A DNA stretch of 64,000 nucleotides from an uncultured Kordiimonas sp. (GTDB lineage: Bacteria > Pseudomonadota > Alphaproteobacteria > Sphingomonadales > Kordiimonadaceae): positions 2,108,001-2,172,000 of the forward strand of contig CANNDZ010000001.1 in assembly GCA_947503575.1 (NCBI GenBank), read 5' to 3'. The position numbers and the translations under genes are program-made. The notes beneath the pieces are model-generated. The model worked only from the letters and a program-made list of their open reading frames with translations. It did not search any database and was not told where the DNA came from. Below are positions 48,634 through 59,276 of the stretch, one piece after another. Numbering within the stretch: position 1 is the stretch's first letter; every line of letters starts with the position of its first letter.

Positions 48634-51051
48634 TCAATGAGTCGTGATTTCACCTTCTTTTGAGGCACCACCAGACTTCATTTCCTCAAGGGCTTTTTCT
48701 TCATCCCATTCCATGGGTTCAAGCTTACCCGCAAGGGCATGTTCCAACACCTCGTCGACCGAAGAAACTGCAACGATTTCAAGGCCTTTCTTCACATTTT
48801 CTGGAATTTCTGCCAGGTCTTTTTCGTTTTCCTGAGGGATTAAAACCTTAGTGATACCGCCCCGGAGCGCTGCCAAAAGCTTCTCTTTTAAGCCCCCAAT
48901 AGGCAGCACCCTACCCCTGAGCGTCACCTCGCCCGTCATGGCGATATCTTTTCGAACAGGAATACCTGTAAGTACGGAAACCATCGAAGTGCACATGGCA
49001 ACCCCTGCAGAAGGGCCATCTTTTGGAGTCGCACCCTCCGGAACGTGGATATGAAGATCCCGCTTTTCAAAGAATTTTGGGTGAATACCAAAATCAACAC
49101 ACCGCGAGTGAACGTATGACCACGCCGCCTGTATCGATTCTTTCATAACATCACCAAGCTTACCGGTTTGCTTCACCAAACCTTTGCCCGGTACCGTCAC
49201 TGATTCGATTGTAAGCAGTTCACCGCCGACTTCCGTCCAGGCAAGCCCGGTTGTGGCACCAACCTGATCATCAACTTCGGCCTGACCGTACCGGAACCGG
49301 CGCACACCTGCGTATTGTGCAAGATTGCGCGAGGTCAGGCAGATTTTATCCCGTGACCCTTCAACTATCTCTTTCAAGCCCTTGCGCGCCAGCTTGGCAA
49401 GCTCACGCTCAAGGCTACGAACACCAGCTTCACGGGTGTAGTAGCGAATAACATCCTTCAAAGCGCCATCAGAAATTGTCCATTCGCCTTCTTTCAGACC
49501 ATGATCACGGATTTGTTTTGGGATCAAATGCCGCTTCGCGATTTCCAGCTTCTCGTCTTCGGTATACCCCGACAGATGAATAATCTCCATCCGGTCGCGC
49601 AACGGTCCTGGCATGTTAAGCGAATTGGCGGTCGTCACGAACATGACGTTCGACAAGTCATAATCAATTTCAAGATAATGATCATTGAACTTGTTGTTTT
49701 GTTCAGGGTCCAGAACCTCAAGGAGCGCTGACGCGGGGTCACCACGGAAGTCCTGTCCCATTTTGTCAATTTCATCCAGCAGAAATAAGGGATTAGCCGT
49801 CCCCGCCTTCTTCATCGATTGCATAACCTTACCCGGCATAGAGCCAATATAGGTCCGGCGATGACCGCGAATCTCTGCTTCATCGCGCACCCCGCCAAGC
49901 GAAAAGCGGATAAATTCACGCCCTGTTGCCTTGGCAATGGACTTGCCCAATGAAGTTTTACCAACACCAGGAGGCCCAACAAGACAAAGGATCGGGCCCT
50001 TGAGCTTTTTGGCGCGGTGCTGAACGGCAAGATATTCAATAATTCGTTCCTTGACCTTCTCCAGGCCATAATGATCGACATCCAATATCTTCTGTGCCCG
50101 AGTGATGTCCTTGATCACACGGCTTTTCTTGCCCCACGGAACGCTCAGCATCCAATCCAGATAATTGCGGACAACCGTTGCCTCGGCAGACATAGGGCTC
50201 ATCGACTTTAATTTTTTCAGCTCAGCAAGGCTTTTTTCCCGTGCCTCCTTGGAAAGCTTGGTGCTCTTGATTTTTTCCTCAAGTTCCTGCGTTTCCTCGC
50301 GGCCATCATCACCTTCACCTAGCTCTTTCTGAATCGCCTTCATTTGCTCATTCAGATAATACTCGCGCTGAGTTTTCTCCATCTGGCGTTTAACGCGGCC
50401 GCGGATTTTCTTTTCAACCTGAAGAACGCCAATTTCGCCTTCCATAAAGCTGAATATCTGTTCCAACCGCTCAGTTACGGCCATGGTTGAAAGAAGTTTT
50501 TGTTTGTCTTCAATTTTCAAGGCCAAATGGCTTGCAACAGTATCCGCAAGTTTCGCTGGGTCTTCGATCTGTCCAATAGTGACCAGCACTTCAGCAGGTA
50601 TTTTCTTGTTCAGTTTAACGTAGTTTTCAAACTGGGTAACTACAGTCCGCGCCAGCGCTTCAACTTCATCATCGCTGGACACTTCGCCTGCTATCAGTGT
50701 CGCCTCTGCTTCAAAATAATCGTCTTCTTTAACAAACCGGTCAATTTGCGCACGATTAAATCCTTCCACCAACACTTTCACGGTACCGTCCGGCAATTTG
50801 AGAAGCTGCAAGACAGATGCGACCGTCCCTACCTCAAAAACATCAGCCGGTGCTGGATCGTCTTCGCTCGCTTCCTTCTGGGCCACAAGCAGGATCTGCT
50901 TATCCTTGGCCATTACTTCTTCAAGTGCCCGTACGGATTTATCTCGCCCTACAAACAGGGGAACAATCATATGAGGGAAAACTACGATATCCCGAAGCGG
51001 GAGTACCGGTAACGTGACTTGATTGACGTCTTCTTGTGTATTTTCAGACAT
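48634..51051 (-). CDS. lon: ATP-dependent protease Lon (La)
   Basis: Lon degrades damaged and regulatory proteins in the cytosol. From ATG 51051 the protein has 805 residues. The substrate-binding N-terminal domain begins LPVLPLRDIVVFPHMIVPLFVGR. The AAA module has Walker A GPPGVGKTSLGKS and Walker B LFLLDEIDKMG. The protease domain has the catalytic serine in PKDGPSAGVAM and the lysine in IGGLKEKLLAA. It is the last of the tig-clpP-clpX-lon series; a long hairpin without a T tract separates it from clpX. Confidence 0.97.
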   Translation of the reverse strand: MSENTQEDVNQVTLPVLPLRDIVVFPHMIVPLFVGRDKSVRALEEVMAKDKQILLVAQKEASEDDPAPADVFEVGTVASVLQLLKLPDGTVKVLVEGFNRAQIDRFVKEDDYFEAEATLIAGEVSSDDEVEALARTVVTQFENYVKLNKKIPAEVLVTIGQIEDPAKLADTVASHLALKIEDKQKLLSTMAVTERLEQIFSFMEGEIGVLQVEKKIRGRVKRQMEKTQREYYLNEQMKAIQKELGEGDDGREETQELEEKIKSTKLSKEAREKSLAELKKLKSMSPMSAEATVVRNYLDWMLSVPWGKKSRVIKDITRAQKILDVDHYGLEKVKERIIEYLAVQHRAKKLKGPILCLVGPPGVGKTSLGKSIAKATGREFIRFSLGGVRDEAEIRGHRRTYIGSMPGKVMQSMKKAGTANPLFLLDEIDKMGQDFRGDPASALLEVLDPEQNNKFNDHYLEIDYDLSNVMFVTTANSLNMPGPLRDRMEIIHLSGYTEDEKLEIAKRHLIPKQIRDHGLKEGEWTISDGALKDVIRYYTREAGVRSLERELAKLARKGLKEIVEGSRDKICLTSRNLAQYAGVRRFRYGQAEVDDQVGATTGLAWTEVGGELLTIESVTVPGKGLVKQTGKLGDVMKESIQAAWSYVHSRCVDFGIHPKFFEKRDLHIHVPEGATPKDGPSAGVAMCTSMVSVLTGIPVRKDIAMTGEVTLRGRVLPIGGLKEKLLAALRGGITKVLIPQENEKDLAEIPENVKKGLEIVAVSSVDEVLEHALAGKLEPMEWDEEKALEEMKSGGASKEGEITTH

Positions 51052-51173
51052 TTGGCACAACTTTCTGTACGAACTGGGCTGTTTTGCAGAATTTTAGGAT
51101 AAAAGATGCCGTTGAGGAACGGAAAACAGACTTGAAAGGCCTCAAACTCTAAAATAACTGCCTTTGTATATGA

Positions 51174-51207
51174 TTTGGGGCCTGAAACCACTGTTTCAAG
51201 CCCCAAA
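51174..51207. other. Long hairpin between clpX and lon
   Basis: TTTGGGGC-C-TGAAAC (51174-51188) can pair with GTTTCA-A-GCCCCAAA (51193-51207): 14 pairs with one mismatch and a four-base loop. On the minus strand, in the direction of the genes, no T tract follows, so it is not an ordinary terminator; it may protect the clpX 3' end or be a processing site. Confidence 0.6.
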
Positions 51208-51228
51208 AATAGACAGAATAGCAAAATT

Positions 51229-52494
51229 CTATGCTGGTTGGTCCGCTTCTTCGCGGCGTTCAGCGTATATTTGCAAAGGACTCGACTTTTCCGCAACAAC
51301 GTCTGCGTTGATGACGATTTCTTCCACGCCGTCCAGTGCGGGCAAATCAAACATCGTGTCCAACAATGTGTTTTCCATAATGGATCGTAGGCCACGCGCC
51401 CCTGTTTTTCGTTCAATGGCGCGTTTTGCAATGGCCGACAATGCATCTTCTGTGAATGTCAGTTTAACGTCTTCCATTCCAAAAAGGCTTTGATACTGCT
51501 TGAGGAGAGCATTCTTCGGCTCTGACAAAATCTGCACAAGAGCGTCTTCGTCCAAGTCCTCCAGTGTCGCAATAACCGGCAACCGGCCAACAAATTCTGG
51601 AATAAGTCCGAATTTCAACAAGTCTTCAGGTTCGGTGCCAGCCAGCACCTCGCCTACGCCGCGATCGTCCGGCGAACTGACAGTTGCCCCAAACCCGATG
51701 GATTTACCTTGCAGCCTTGACGCTATCACTTTGTCCAATCCGGCGAAGGCGCCGCCGCATATGAACAGTATGTTTGTGGTATCTACCTGCAAGAATTCCT
51801 GCTGCGGGTGCTTGCGCCCACCTTGTGGCGGCACGCTTGCAACTGTGCCTTCCATAATTTTCAACAGCGCCTGCTGAACACCCTCACCAGATACATCCCG
51901 CGTAATAGAAGGGTTATCCGACTTGCGACTGATTTTATCGACTTCGTCTATATAAACGATGCCGCGCTGGGCCCGCTCAACGTTATAGTCCGCAGATTGA
52001 AGCAACTTCAGGATAATATTTTCGACATCTTCGCCAACGTACCCGGCCTCGGTCAGTGTTGTCGCATCGGCCATCGTGAATGGCACATCAAGAATACGAG
52101 CCAAAGTTTGGGCAAGCAGCGTTTTACCGCACCCTGTTGGTCCAACGAGCAGAATATTCGACTTCGCAAGTTCCACTTCATCACTGGTCGAAGCATGATG
52201 CAGGCGCTTGTAGTGGTTATGAACAGCAACCGAGAGGACCTTTTTTGCGGACCCCTGCCCGATCACATAATCATCGAGCACAGCCAAAATCTCTTGTGGG
52301 GTCGGCACGCCTTCTCCGCTCTTGGAAAGGCTGCCTTTACTCTCTTCTTTGATGATATCGTTGCATAACTCCACGCACTCATCGCAAATAAAGACCGTAG
52401 GCCCTGCGATAAGCTTGCGCACTTCATGTTGGCTTTTGCCACAGAAGGAGCAATACAGCGTGTTTTTGGAGTCGTTGTTCGTCAAATCGGTCAC
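51229..52494 (-). CDS. clpX: ATP-dependent Clp protease ATP-binding subunit ClpX
   Basis: ClpX unfolds tagged proteins and feeds ClpP; in alphaproteobacteria it also drives cell-cycle proteolysis. The 421-residue protein has the zinc-binding domain [12 protein letters not shown]...[10 protein letters not shown], Walker [13 protein letters not shown], Walker [14 protein letters not shown], the pore loop GYVGEDVE and a ClpP-contact IGF-type loop KSIGFGA. The start is GTG at 52494 in front of the conserved zinc domain. It directly follows clpP. Confidence 0.97.
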   Translation of the reverse strand: MTDLTNNDSKNTLYCSFCGKSQHEVRKLIAGPTVFICDECVELCNDIIKEESKGSLSKSGEGVPTPQEILAVLDDYVIGQGSAKKVLSVAVHNHYKRLHHASTSDEVELAKSNILLVGPTGCGKTLLAQTLARILDVPFTMADATTLTEAGYVGEDVENIILKLLQSADYNVERAQRGIVYIDEVDKISRKSDNPSITRDVSGEGVQQALLKIMEGTVASVPPQGGRKHPQQEFLQVDTTNILFICGGAFAGLDKVIASRLQGKSIGFGATVSSPDDRGVGEVLAGTEPEDLLKFGLIPEFVGRLPVIATLEDLDEDALVQILSEPKNALLKQYQSLFGMEDVKLTFTEDALSAIAKRAIERKTGARGLRSIMENTLLDTMFDLPALDGVEEIVINADVVAEKSSPLQIYAERREEADQPA

Positions 52495-52604
52495 CGTGAA
52501 TACTCTTACTTCTTTCCAGTATCGTAGACTGGTTAAAAAGAAGCTTACAACAAAAAAAACTTTTACAATTACTGGCCGTCGACAAGTCGATGACGACTAG
52601 ACAG

Positions 52605-53234
52605 TTATTTATCGTCCTCTATTGGCTCGCGAGAAGTGTAAACTTCATCAATCAAACCAAATTTTTTGGCCTCTTCTGCGCTCATGAAATTATCACGATC
52701 CATAGCAGCCTCAACCGTCGAGAGCTTTTGACCGGTATGCTTGACGTAAATCTCGTTCAATCGCTTGCGCATACTCAAAATTTCTTTGGCCTGTATCTCA
52801 ATGTCGGCAGCCATCCCTTGCGCACCACCAGAGGGTTGGTGGATCATGACCCGTGAATTTGATAGTGCATACCGCATGCCAGGTTCACCGCCCGCAAGCA
52901 ACAATGATCCCATTGAGCACGCTTGACCAATGCAGATCGTGGCAACTTTTGGCCGGATATATTGCATGGTGTCATACATCGCCAAGCCGCTTGTTACGAC
53001 ACCGCCAGGCGAGTTGATGTAAAAGGAAATGTCCTTTGATGGATCCTCTGCCTCAAGATACAGCAACTGTGCAACCACCAGGCTGGATACGATATCATCC
53101 ACCTGCCCTGTCAAAAAGACAATCCGCTGACGCAGAAGCATGGAGTAGATATCAAACGAGCGTTCCCCCCGGTTGGTTTGTTCAACAACCATAGGCACCA
53201 AAGCATCGGTGAATTCACTCATGATATCTTTCAT
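52605..53234 (-). CDS. clpP: ATP-dependent Clp protease proteolytic subunit ClpP
   Basis: ClpP is the tetradecameric serine protease partner of ClpX. The catalytic triad is Ser107 (GQACSMGS), His132 (MIHQPSGG) and Asp181 (MDRDNF), spaced as in the family. [21 protein letters not shown] is the normal N-terminus. The ATG at 53234 has GGAG six bases upstream. It is followed by clpX after 110 bases. 209 residues. Confidence 0.97.
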   Translation of the reverse strand: MKDIMSEFTDALVPMVVEQTNRGERSFDIYSMLLRQRIVFLTGQVDDIVSSLVVAQLLYLEAEDPSKDISFYINSPGGVVTSGLAMYDTMQYIRPKVATICIGQACSMGSLLLAGGEPGMRYALSNSRVMIHQPSGGAQGMAADIEIQAKEILSMRKRLNEIYVKHTGQKLSTVEAAMDRDNFMSAEEAKKFGLIDEVYTSREPIEDDK

Positions 53235-53373
53235 ACATTACTCCTGTCAGTGAAAGTTACTCAGAACTGGCGTTTACAGCGCTGTGCAAACCTGTAGCAA
53301 GCTGCCTGATCTGCCGCAAGCGATATCAAGCTTAGGCACCCAATGTAGGGTGCTTGGCTCGTATTTAAAGCCC

Positions 53374-53407
53374 AAAAAACAAGGGAGCCTGAATGAGGCT
53401 CCCTTTT
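53374..53407 (-). terminator. Bidirectional terminator after tig
   Basis: AGGGAGCC pairs with GGCTCCCT (53382-53404) around a seven-base loop, with T-rich ends on both strands; it ends the tig transcript before clpP. Confidence 0.8.
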
Positions 53408-53433
53408 AACTTTCTAAAAAGGTCTACTATAGC

Positions 53434-54951
53434 TTACTTTTTGGCTGCTGCTTTCTTCGCAGCGGGCTTTTTTGCCGCAGTCTTTTTTGGCTCAGCCTTC
53501 TTGGCCGGTGCCTTTTTTGTAGTTGCCTTCTTAGCTGGAGACTTTTTTGCAGCAGTCTTTTTTGCCGCCGGTTTCTTCTTGGACTTGGCTGGATTGGCTT
53601 CTTCTTCATCAAGCGCCCGCACCGCAGCCTCAAGTTCGTCGCGGCTTACTTTCTTATCGGAGAGGTCCGCTTGCTCCAAAACGAAGTCTACAACTTTTTC
53701 TTCAAAGATAGGAGCGCGGAGCTGAGCACGTGCTTCTTCATTACTTTGGAAGTACTCAAACACCTGAGCTTCTTGACCAGGGAAACGGCGTGCTTCTTCG
53801 ATCACACGGCGGTTTACTTCTTCCTGGGTAACCTCAACTTTGTTGGCAACACCAATTTCCGACAGCAAAAGTCCCAGGCGAACACGTCGCTCTGCAATTG
53901 CTCGGAACTCTTCAGCTTCAGCTTTGTCTGCCGGCTCTGCCAGACCTTCAAAATCTTCTTCTTTAGCTTCACCCGACTGAATAGCGTCGCGTTTGATTTG
54001 TTCCCAAATCTGACCAAACTCGAGGTCTACCATGCCCTGAGGCACAGCGAAATCATAGGCTTCAGCTAGGGAATCAAGGAGGGCGCGCTTCATGTGAGCG
54101 CGCGTCAGACTGTTATTGTCTGTCTCTAGTTGGCCTTTAACACTTTCTGTAAGTGCAGCAAGGTCATCGAAACCCATGTTTTTAGCAAGCTCGTCATCAA
54201 TCTTGGCTTCGCTTGGTTTCCGTACTTCGATAACATCGACAGTAAATTCAGCAACCTTACCGGCAAGGTGCTCTGCCTGATAAGGGTCAGGGAATGTTAC
54301 CGTGACAACTTTGTTATCGCCCGCTTTTGAACCCACGAGTTGCTCTTCAAAGCCTGGGATAAACATGCCGGAACCCAGTTCGAGCTGGAAGTCGTCACCA
54401 GCACCGCCCTCAAATTCTTCGCCGTCTACGCGCCCAACATAGTTGATCAGGACAGCATCGCCTTCATTTGCCTTGGCAGTTTTAGCAGCCTTTTTGAATG
54501 ACTTTTGCTGGCTTGCAATACGTTCAATAAAACCGTTAATGGACGCGTCATCGACTTCGGCGACCCAACGCTCGAGTTTTGGTGCCTTGAAACCTTCGAT
54601 GTTGATTTCGGGCAGAATTTCCACTTTCAGTGTATATTCAAGGTCCTTACCAAGCTCGAACTGACCTTCCATGTCCACTTCGGGACGCAAAGCTGGCTTG
54701 AGGCTTTTTTCTTCAAAAAGCTTGGCAGACGTTTCTTGCATGGTTTCCTGAAGGAGTTGACCTTGAGCACGTTCGCCGTGCATGCGACGAAGAAGAGAAA
54801 GCGGTGCCTTCCCGGGACGGAAACCTTTAATGTTCGCTGTGGCACGGAACTCTGTCAAAATGGCGTCCATTCGCGTATCCAAGTCCTTCGCAGGCACAGT
54901 AACTTTATATTCGTGGGTCAGGCCTTCAACCTGCAGTTCTTCGATCTGCAT
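53434..54951 (-). CDS. tig: Trigger factor with Lys/Ala/Pro-rich C-terminal tail
   Basis: Trigger factor binds the ribosome exit tunnel at L23 and assists folding of nascent chains. The N-terminal ribosome-binding domain has NIKGFRPGKAPLSLLRRMHGE (the GFRxGKxP motif) at residues ~39-59, followed by the FKBP-like domain with GDAVLINYVGRVDGEEFEGG and the helical C domain. The length is 505 against about 430 in E. coli; residues ~453-505 are a Lys/Ala/Pro tail of AAKKP-type repeats very similar to that on S2 in this window. The ATG has AAGAGAGAAG upstream. The start of the tig-clpP-clpX-lon series. Confidence 0.95.
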   Translation of the reverse strand: MQIEELQVEGLTHEYKVTVPAKDLDTRMDAILTEFRATANIKGFRPGKAPLSLLRRMHGERAQGQLLQETMQETSAKLFEEKSLKPALRPEVDMEGQFELGKDLEYTLKVEILPEINIEGFKAPKLERWVAEVDDASINGFIERIASQQKSFKKAAKTAKANEGDAVLINYVGRVDGEEFEGGAGDDFQLELGSGMFIPGFEEQLVGSKAGDNKVVTVTFPDPYQAEHLAGKVAEFTVDVIEVRKPSEAKIDDELAKNMGFDDLAALTESVKGQLETDNNSLTRAHMKRALLDSLAEAYDFAVPQGMVDLEFGQIWEQIKRDAIQSGEAKEEDFEGLAEPADKAEAEEFRAIAERRVRLGLLLSEIGVANKVEVTQEEVNRRVIEEARRFPGQEAQVFEYFQSNEEARAQLRAPIFEEKVVDFVLEQADLSDKKVSRDELEAAVRALDEEEANPAKSKKKPAAKKTAAKKSPAKKATTKKAPAKKAEPKKTAAKKPAAKKAAAKK

Positions 54952-55010
54952 GTTTCACTTCTCTCTTTTCAAAATCACGCTGCCGGTTTTAACCACTATC
55001 AAGGGAGCTT

Positions 55011-55095
55011 TGGTGCGGGCGGAGGGACTTGAACCCCCACGTCCTAAGACACTAGAACCTAAATCTAGCGCGTCTACCAATTTCGCCACGCCCGC
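55011..55095 (-). tRNA. tRNA-Leu (anticodon TAG)
   Basis: An 85-base class II tRNA: acceptor GCGGGCG/CGCCCGC, encoded CCA, anticodon loop TTTAGGT with TAG, and a long variable arm. It lies upstream of tig. Confidence 0.93.
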
Positions 55096-55311
55096 TCTTA
55101 CCAAACAGCAACCCCAAAGGCTCCGGGAGCCTTAGTGAGAGTTGCCTATGCCCATGAAGTGGCCAGACCACTACAGCTTACACACCCCGAAAAGGGTACT
55201 AATCGCCGTTTGGACGCGCTTATAGCAGCAGCGCCGCAGAGCACAAGTATTTTTGTGCGAATTCCTGAAATACTGATCTTAATACGGGCGTAAATAGTGG
55301 CTGATGTGCGT

Positions 55312-56811
55312 TTACGGCAGTACTTTGGGTATGACATCCAGCAAATCAGAAGCAATTAAGCCCCTGCCCGCTTTCATGCCCGCCTCGCCGTGCAACCAGA
55401 CACCAGCGGATGCCGCTTCAAATGCAGGCATACCTTGGGTTATAAGGCCGCATATCATGCCCGATAGCACATCACCCGTTCCCCCAACTGAAAGCCACGA
55501 TGGTGCGTTCGTGGCGATGCTTGCCCTGCCATCGGGCGCGGCGACAACCGTCGAAACACCCTTTAGCACAACAACAGTGTTTGTTTGGCGCGCTGCCGCC
55601 TGAGTTGCCGCAACCCTATCTTCGCGAAAGTCTATGGCTGGAAAGAGTTTAGCAAACTCACCCTCGTGGGGTGTTAATACGATTTGTGGCGACTTTAACT
55701 CAGCTATAACATCAGACCGACCCACAAGGCTGACCAAAGCATCAGCATCCAGTACAAGCGATTTGTTTTTCGCCCCAACTTGTTTGACGAGGTCGACTGT
55801 TTTTTCGCCCCGACCAGAGCCGGGACCAACCAAAACAGACTGAATGCGGGGGTCATTGACGATACCCATGAAGCCAAAAGCACTGTCAAAACGTCGGACC
55901 ATGACATCCATTAATGCCGATGCCTGCACAGGATATGTCTCTGTTGGTGCCGCAAGAGTGACAAGGCCTGCGCCGACCCTTAAGCCTGCAAGGCTGGCAA
56001 GTCGGGATGCACCAAGCGTTGGCTCTTTGCCTCCGAGAACCAGCATATGTCCCCGACCATATTTATGGGTCTGGGGGCCGGAAAACGGGAATGTTTGCCC
56101 CCACAAGCTTGGCAGGTTTTCAGATTGGTTTGCGGCGATATCGGATAACGCATCACTCGGCGTACCAATGTCTGCAACATGAATATTTTCATTGCCGCCA
56201 CAAAAATATCTACCTGGAACAAGCGTATGGCATGGTTTTTTAAAGTTAAAAGTGATTGTGGCACCAGCCTCAATGCACGCCCCTAATGGTTTCCCTGTAT
56301 CTGCGCAAAGGCCTGAGGGAATATCCGTGGCTAACACAAAAGTCTCTGACGCGTTTACTGCCTGGATTAAATCAGCCAGTTCCGCCTCAACTGGGTTTTT
56401 CAGTCCGGTGCCAAGCAAACAGTCAACAATCGCCGCTGCTGTCTCAAATCCGTTGGTTGAAATGGGCTCGACTTCGCCGTGCCACTTCCCTGCTGCATTC
56501 TTTGCATCGCCCTTTAACTTACTGGGTAGTTTGGAACATCTTACAGAAACCGGGTACCCAAGCTGATCAAGATAGCGTGCGGCCACAAACCCATCACCGC
56601 CGTTGTTACCCGGACCACATAAAATGATAACTGCGCCGCCTGCCTCCAAGGGTGTGCCAATATAGTCAGAGAGCGTTTGCGCAACGGCCTGGCCCGCAGC
56701 CTCCATCAAATCGCGTCCGGAAACCCCGGCTGCGATAGCGTTGGCGTCAATGTCCCGCGATTGCTGAGCGGTTAGCAACGTGTGAAAATTCTGTTTAGAC
56801 TGTACCGCCAC
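55312..56811 (-). CDS. nnr: Bifunctional NAD(P)H-hydrate epimerase and ADP-dependent dehydratase
   Basis: This enzyme repairs damaged NADH and NADPH hydrates: the N-terminal YjeF domain epimerises them, the C-terminal ribokinase-like domain dehydrates them. Epimerase motifs are GNNGGDGFVAARYL and VDCLLGTGLKNPV, with ATDIPSG. Dehydratase motifs are VGPGSGRGEKT, VLTPHEGEFAKLFP and SVGGTGDVLSGMICGL with the catalytic aspartate. From GTG 56811 the product is 499 residues; a TTG at 56823 is the alternative. It is next to tRNA-His and glnB-glnA, a common alphaproteobacterial order. A GCACAA/TTGTGC hairpin (55241-55258) lies downstream without a T tract. Confidence 0.94.
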   Translation of the reverse strand: MAVQSKQNFHTLLTAQQSRDIDANAIAAGVSGRDLMEAAGQAVAQTLSDYIGTPLEAGGAVIILCGPGNNGGDGFVAARYLDQLGYPVSVRCSKLPSKLKGDAKNAAGKWHGEVEPISTNGFETAAAIVDCLLGTGLKNPVEAELADLIQAVNASETFVLATDIPSGLCADTGKPLGACIEAGATITFNFKKPCHTLVPGRYFCGGNENIHVADIGTPSDALSDIAANQSENLPSLWGQTFPFSGPQTHKYGRGHMLVLGGKEPTLGASRLASLAGLRVGAGLVTLAAPTETYPVQASALMDVMVRRFDSAFGFMGIVNDPRIQSVLVGPGSGRGEKTVDLVKQVGAKNKSLVLDADALVSLVGRSDVIAELKSPQIVLTPHEGEFAKLFPAIDFREDRVAATQAAARQTNTVVVLKGVSTVVAAPDGRASIATNAPSWLSVGGTGDVLSGMICGLITQGMPAFEAASAGVWLHGEAGMKAGRGLIASDLLDVIPKVLP

Positions 56812-56902
56812 GGTTCCCCCCAAAGCAGTGTTTCAGCGCCAGCAAACTACGCAAAAACTGCAATAGAAGACTACGCCTAGAATCGGCGCAGTGTAGCAAA
56901 AG

Positions 56903-56922
56903 AAAAAGGCCCCGAAAGGGCC
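56903..56922 (-). terminator. Terminator after tRNA-His
   Basis: The minus strand reads GGCCC, loop TTTC, GGGGCC, then five T. It lies 21 bases beyond the tRNA 3' end. Confidence 0.75.
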
Positions 56923-56943
56923 TATCAAAAAAAATCTTCAGAA

Positions 56944-57020
56944 TGGGGCGAGTGACCGGATTTGAACCGGCGACATCCAGCACCACAAGCTGGCGCTCTA
57001 ACCAACTGAGCTACACCCGC
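56944..57020 (-). tRNA. tRNA-His (anticodon GTG)
   Basis: Acceptor GCGGGTG/CACTCGC with C73 and an encoded G at position -1 (57021), the His identity pair; anticodon loop TTGTGGT with GTG; encoded CCA. Confidence 0.95.
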
Positions 57021-57233
57021 CTCATTTCTGAAGGTGCGCCGTTTTAAGCCGACAAGAATGACTTCGTCAAGCAAGATTATAGCATTTTTATCAGGACGAT
57101 ATATCCCCTGCTACAGTTTCACCTGCCACACAAACAATCATCTGCTCATTTTTTGGGCAGTTACCTTATGAATATTCCCTCTTGAGACCCGTCAAACCAG
57201 ACCTATACTCACGTTTTGCAAATATACAATATA

Positions 57234-57250
57234 TTGGCACAAAGCCTGCT
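57234..57250 (+). promoter_or_regulatory. Candidate sigma-54 promoter of glnBA
   Basis: TTGGCACAAAGCCTGCT has GG and GC exactly 10 bases apart as in the -24/-12 consensus TGGCAC-N5-TTGCA, with a single mismatch at the -12 element (CTGCT for TTGCT). It would start transcription near 57261, about 25 bases before the glnB ATG. A clear NtrC site was not found upstream by eye. Function is inferred. Confidence 0.5.
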
Positions 57251-57252
57251 AA

Positions 57253-57624
<372 letters not shown>

Positions 57625-57677
57625 TTCATTGGCACAATGGATTGCGCACAAAAGAATTTTAATAGGGAAACTAGAGT

Positions 57678-59102
57678 ATGCCGAAATATAAAGACTTAAG
57701 TATTGAGAGCTTTCTTGAGCTTGTAAAGGAAACGTCCGCAGAATGGGTCGATCTTCGCTTTACAGATCCAAAGGGCAAGTGGCAGCACCTGACAATGTGC
57801 GCTGATGTTGTCGATGAGGATATGCTGACAGATGGTATTATGTTTGACGGTTCCTCAATTGCCGGATGGAAAGCGATCAACGAGTCTGACATGATTTTGA
57901 TGCCGGACCTTGGCTCGGCAACGCTTGATCCGTTTACGGCTGATGTAACTATTGTTCTTTTCTGCGACATTCTGGAGCCGTCCACAGGGCAGCCTTACGG
58001 CCGTGATCCGCGCTCTACAGCCAAAAAAGCGGAAGCCTACTTGAAATTTTCAGGTGTTGGCGACACGGCCTATTTCGGCCCGGAGCCAGAGTTTTTTGTC
58101 TTCGATGATGTGAAATTCAAGGTCGGCTACAGCGGCGCCATGTATCAGTTGGACGACATCGAAGGCCCCTACAACAGCGACAAAGACTACAGCGAAGGCA
58201 ACTATGCACACAGACCACGCGCCAAGGGCGGGTATTTCCCGGTTGCACCGGTGGATAGCTGCGTAGACCTGCGTGGTGAAATGGTCAAGGTCATGAAAGA
58301 CATGGGTCTTTCAATGGACAAACACCATCATGAGGTTGCTGCAAGTCAGCACGAACTGGGGATTACATTCGCAACACTGACCGCCACGGCAGATCACGTG
58401 CAGGTATATAAATACGCCGTGCATCAGGTGGCTCACACATACGGCAAAACGGCAACATTTATGCCCAAGCCCGTTGCCGCGGATAATGGGTCTGGCATGC
58501 ACACTCACATGTCGATCTGGAAAGACGGCAAACCAACTTTTGCAGGCAACGGCTATGCAGACTTGTCTGAAACCGCCCTGTATTACATTGGTGGTATCAT
58601 CAAACATGCCAAAGCACTCAATGCCTTCACGAACCCAACAACCAATAGCTACAAACGCCTGACACCCGGCTTTGAAGCACCAGTATTGTTGGCTTATTCC
58701 AGCCGTAACCGGTCTGCGTCTTGCCGCATTCCTTACACGTCGAGCCCGAACGCAAAACGCGTTGAGGTTAGGTTCCCGGATGCGCTGGCAAACCCATATT
58801 ACGCGTTTGCAGCCATGCTGATGGCGGGGCTTGATGGCATCGAAAACAAAATTCATCCCGGTGACGCGATGGATAAAGACCTGTATTCATTGCCACCTGA
58901 AGAGCTCAAAGGTGTTCCAACAGTCGCTGGATCGCTTCGCGAGGCTCTAGACGCCCTTGATGGTGACCGTGACTTCCTTAAGCGCGGCGATGTGTTCTCG
59001 GATGACCAAATTGATGCGTATCTGGATCTCAAGTGGGAGGAAGTGGCAGCACTAGACCTTACGCCGCATCCAATAGAGTTCGATATGTACTACAGCTCTT
59101 AA
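57678..59102 (+). CDS. glnA: Glutamine synthetase type I
   Basis: GlnA makes glutamine from glutamate, ammonia and ATP. The 474-residue protein has [18 protein letters not shown], the metal ligands in [10 protein letters not shown] and [16 protein letters not shown], and GSGMHTHMS. Tyr403 in DLYSLPPEE is the adenylylation site of type I-beta enzymes, so it is expected to be controlled by GlnE and GlnB. Follows glnB after 53 bases and ends at a strong terminator. Confidence 0.97.
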   Translation: MPKYKDLSIESFLELVKETSAEWVDLRFTDPKGKWQHLTMCADVVDEDMLTDGIMFDGSSIAGWKAINESDMILMPDLGSATLDPFTADVTIVLFCDILEPSTGQPYGRDPRSTAKKAEAYLKFSGVGDTAYFGPEPEFFVFDDVKFKVGYSGAMYQLDDIEGPYNSDKDYSEGNYAHRPRAKGGYFPVAPVDSCVDLRGEMVKVMKDMGLSMDKHHHEVAASQHELGITFATLTATADHVQVYKYAVHQVAHTYGKTATFMPKPVAADNGSGMHTHMSIWKDGKPTFAGNGYADLSETALYYIGGIIKHAKALNAFTNPTTNSYKRLTPGFEAPVLLAYSSRNRSASCRIPYTSSPNAKRVEVRFPDALANPYYAFAAMLMAGLDGIENKIHPGDAMDKDLYSLPPEELKGVPTVAGSLREALDALDGDRDFLKRGDVFSDDQIDAYLDLKWEEVAALDLTPHPIEFDMYYSS

Positions 59103-59123
59103 GCTGTAACAAAATAGAGCACT

Positions 59124-59150
59124 AAAGGGCCCCATATGGGCCCTTTTTCT
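59124..59150 (+). terminator. Terminator after glnA
   Basis: AGGGCCC (59126-59132) pairs with GGGCCCT (59138-59144) around a five-base loop followed by TTTTCTTTTT. Confidence 0.85.
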
Positions 59151-59276
59151 TTTTGAAGACTTCCAGTCATCTCAGTCGAAATATTTCTTCTTTCGTTTAC
59201 TTTTTGGCAATAGCTAGCCACTAGGTTTGCCAGATATGGGGGTAATGGAAACTGCGGGTATCAGGAACGCGCGAGA

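Noticed and set aside
54505-55032. Plus-strand frame opposite tig running into tRNA-Leu
   Set aside because: It runs through the tRNA gene and is antisense to the trigger factor N-terminal domain.
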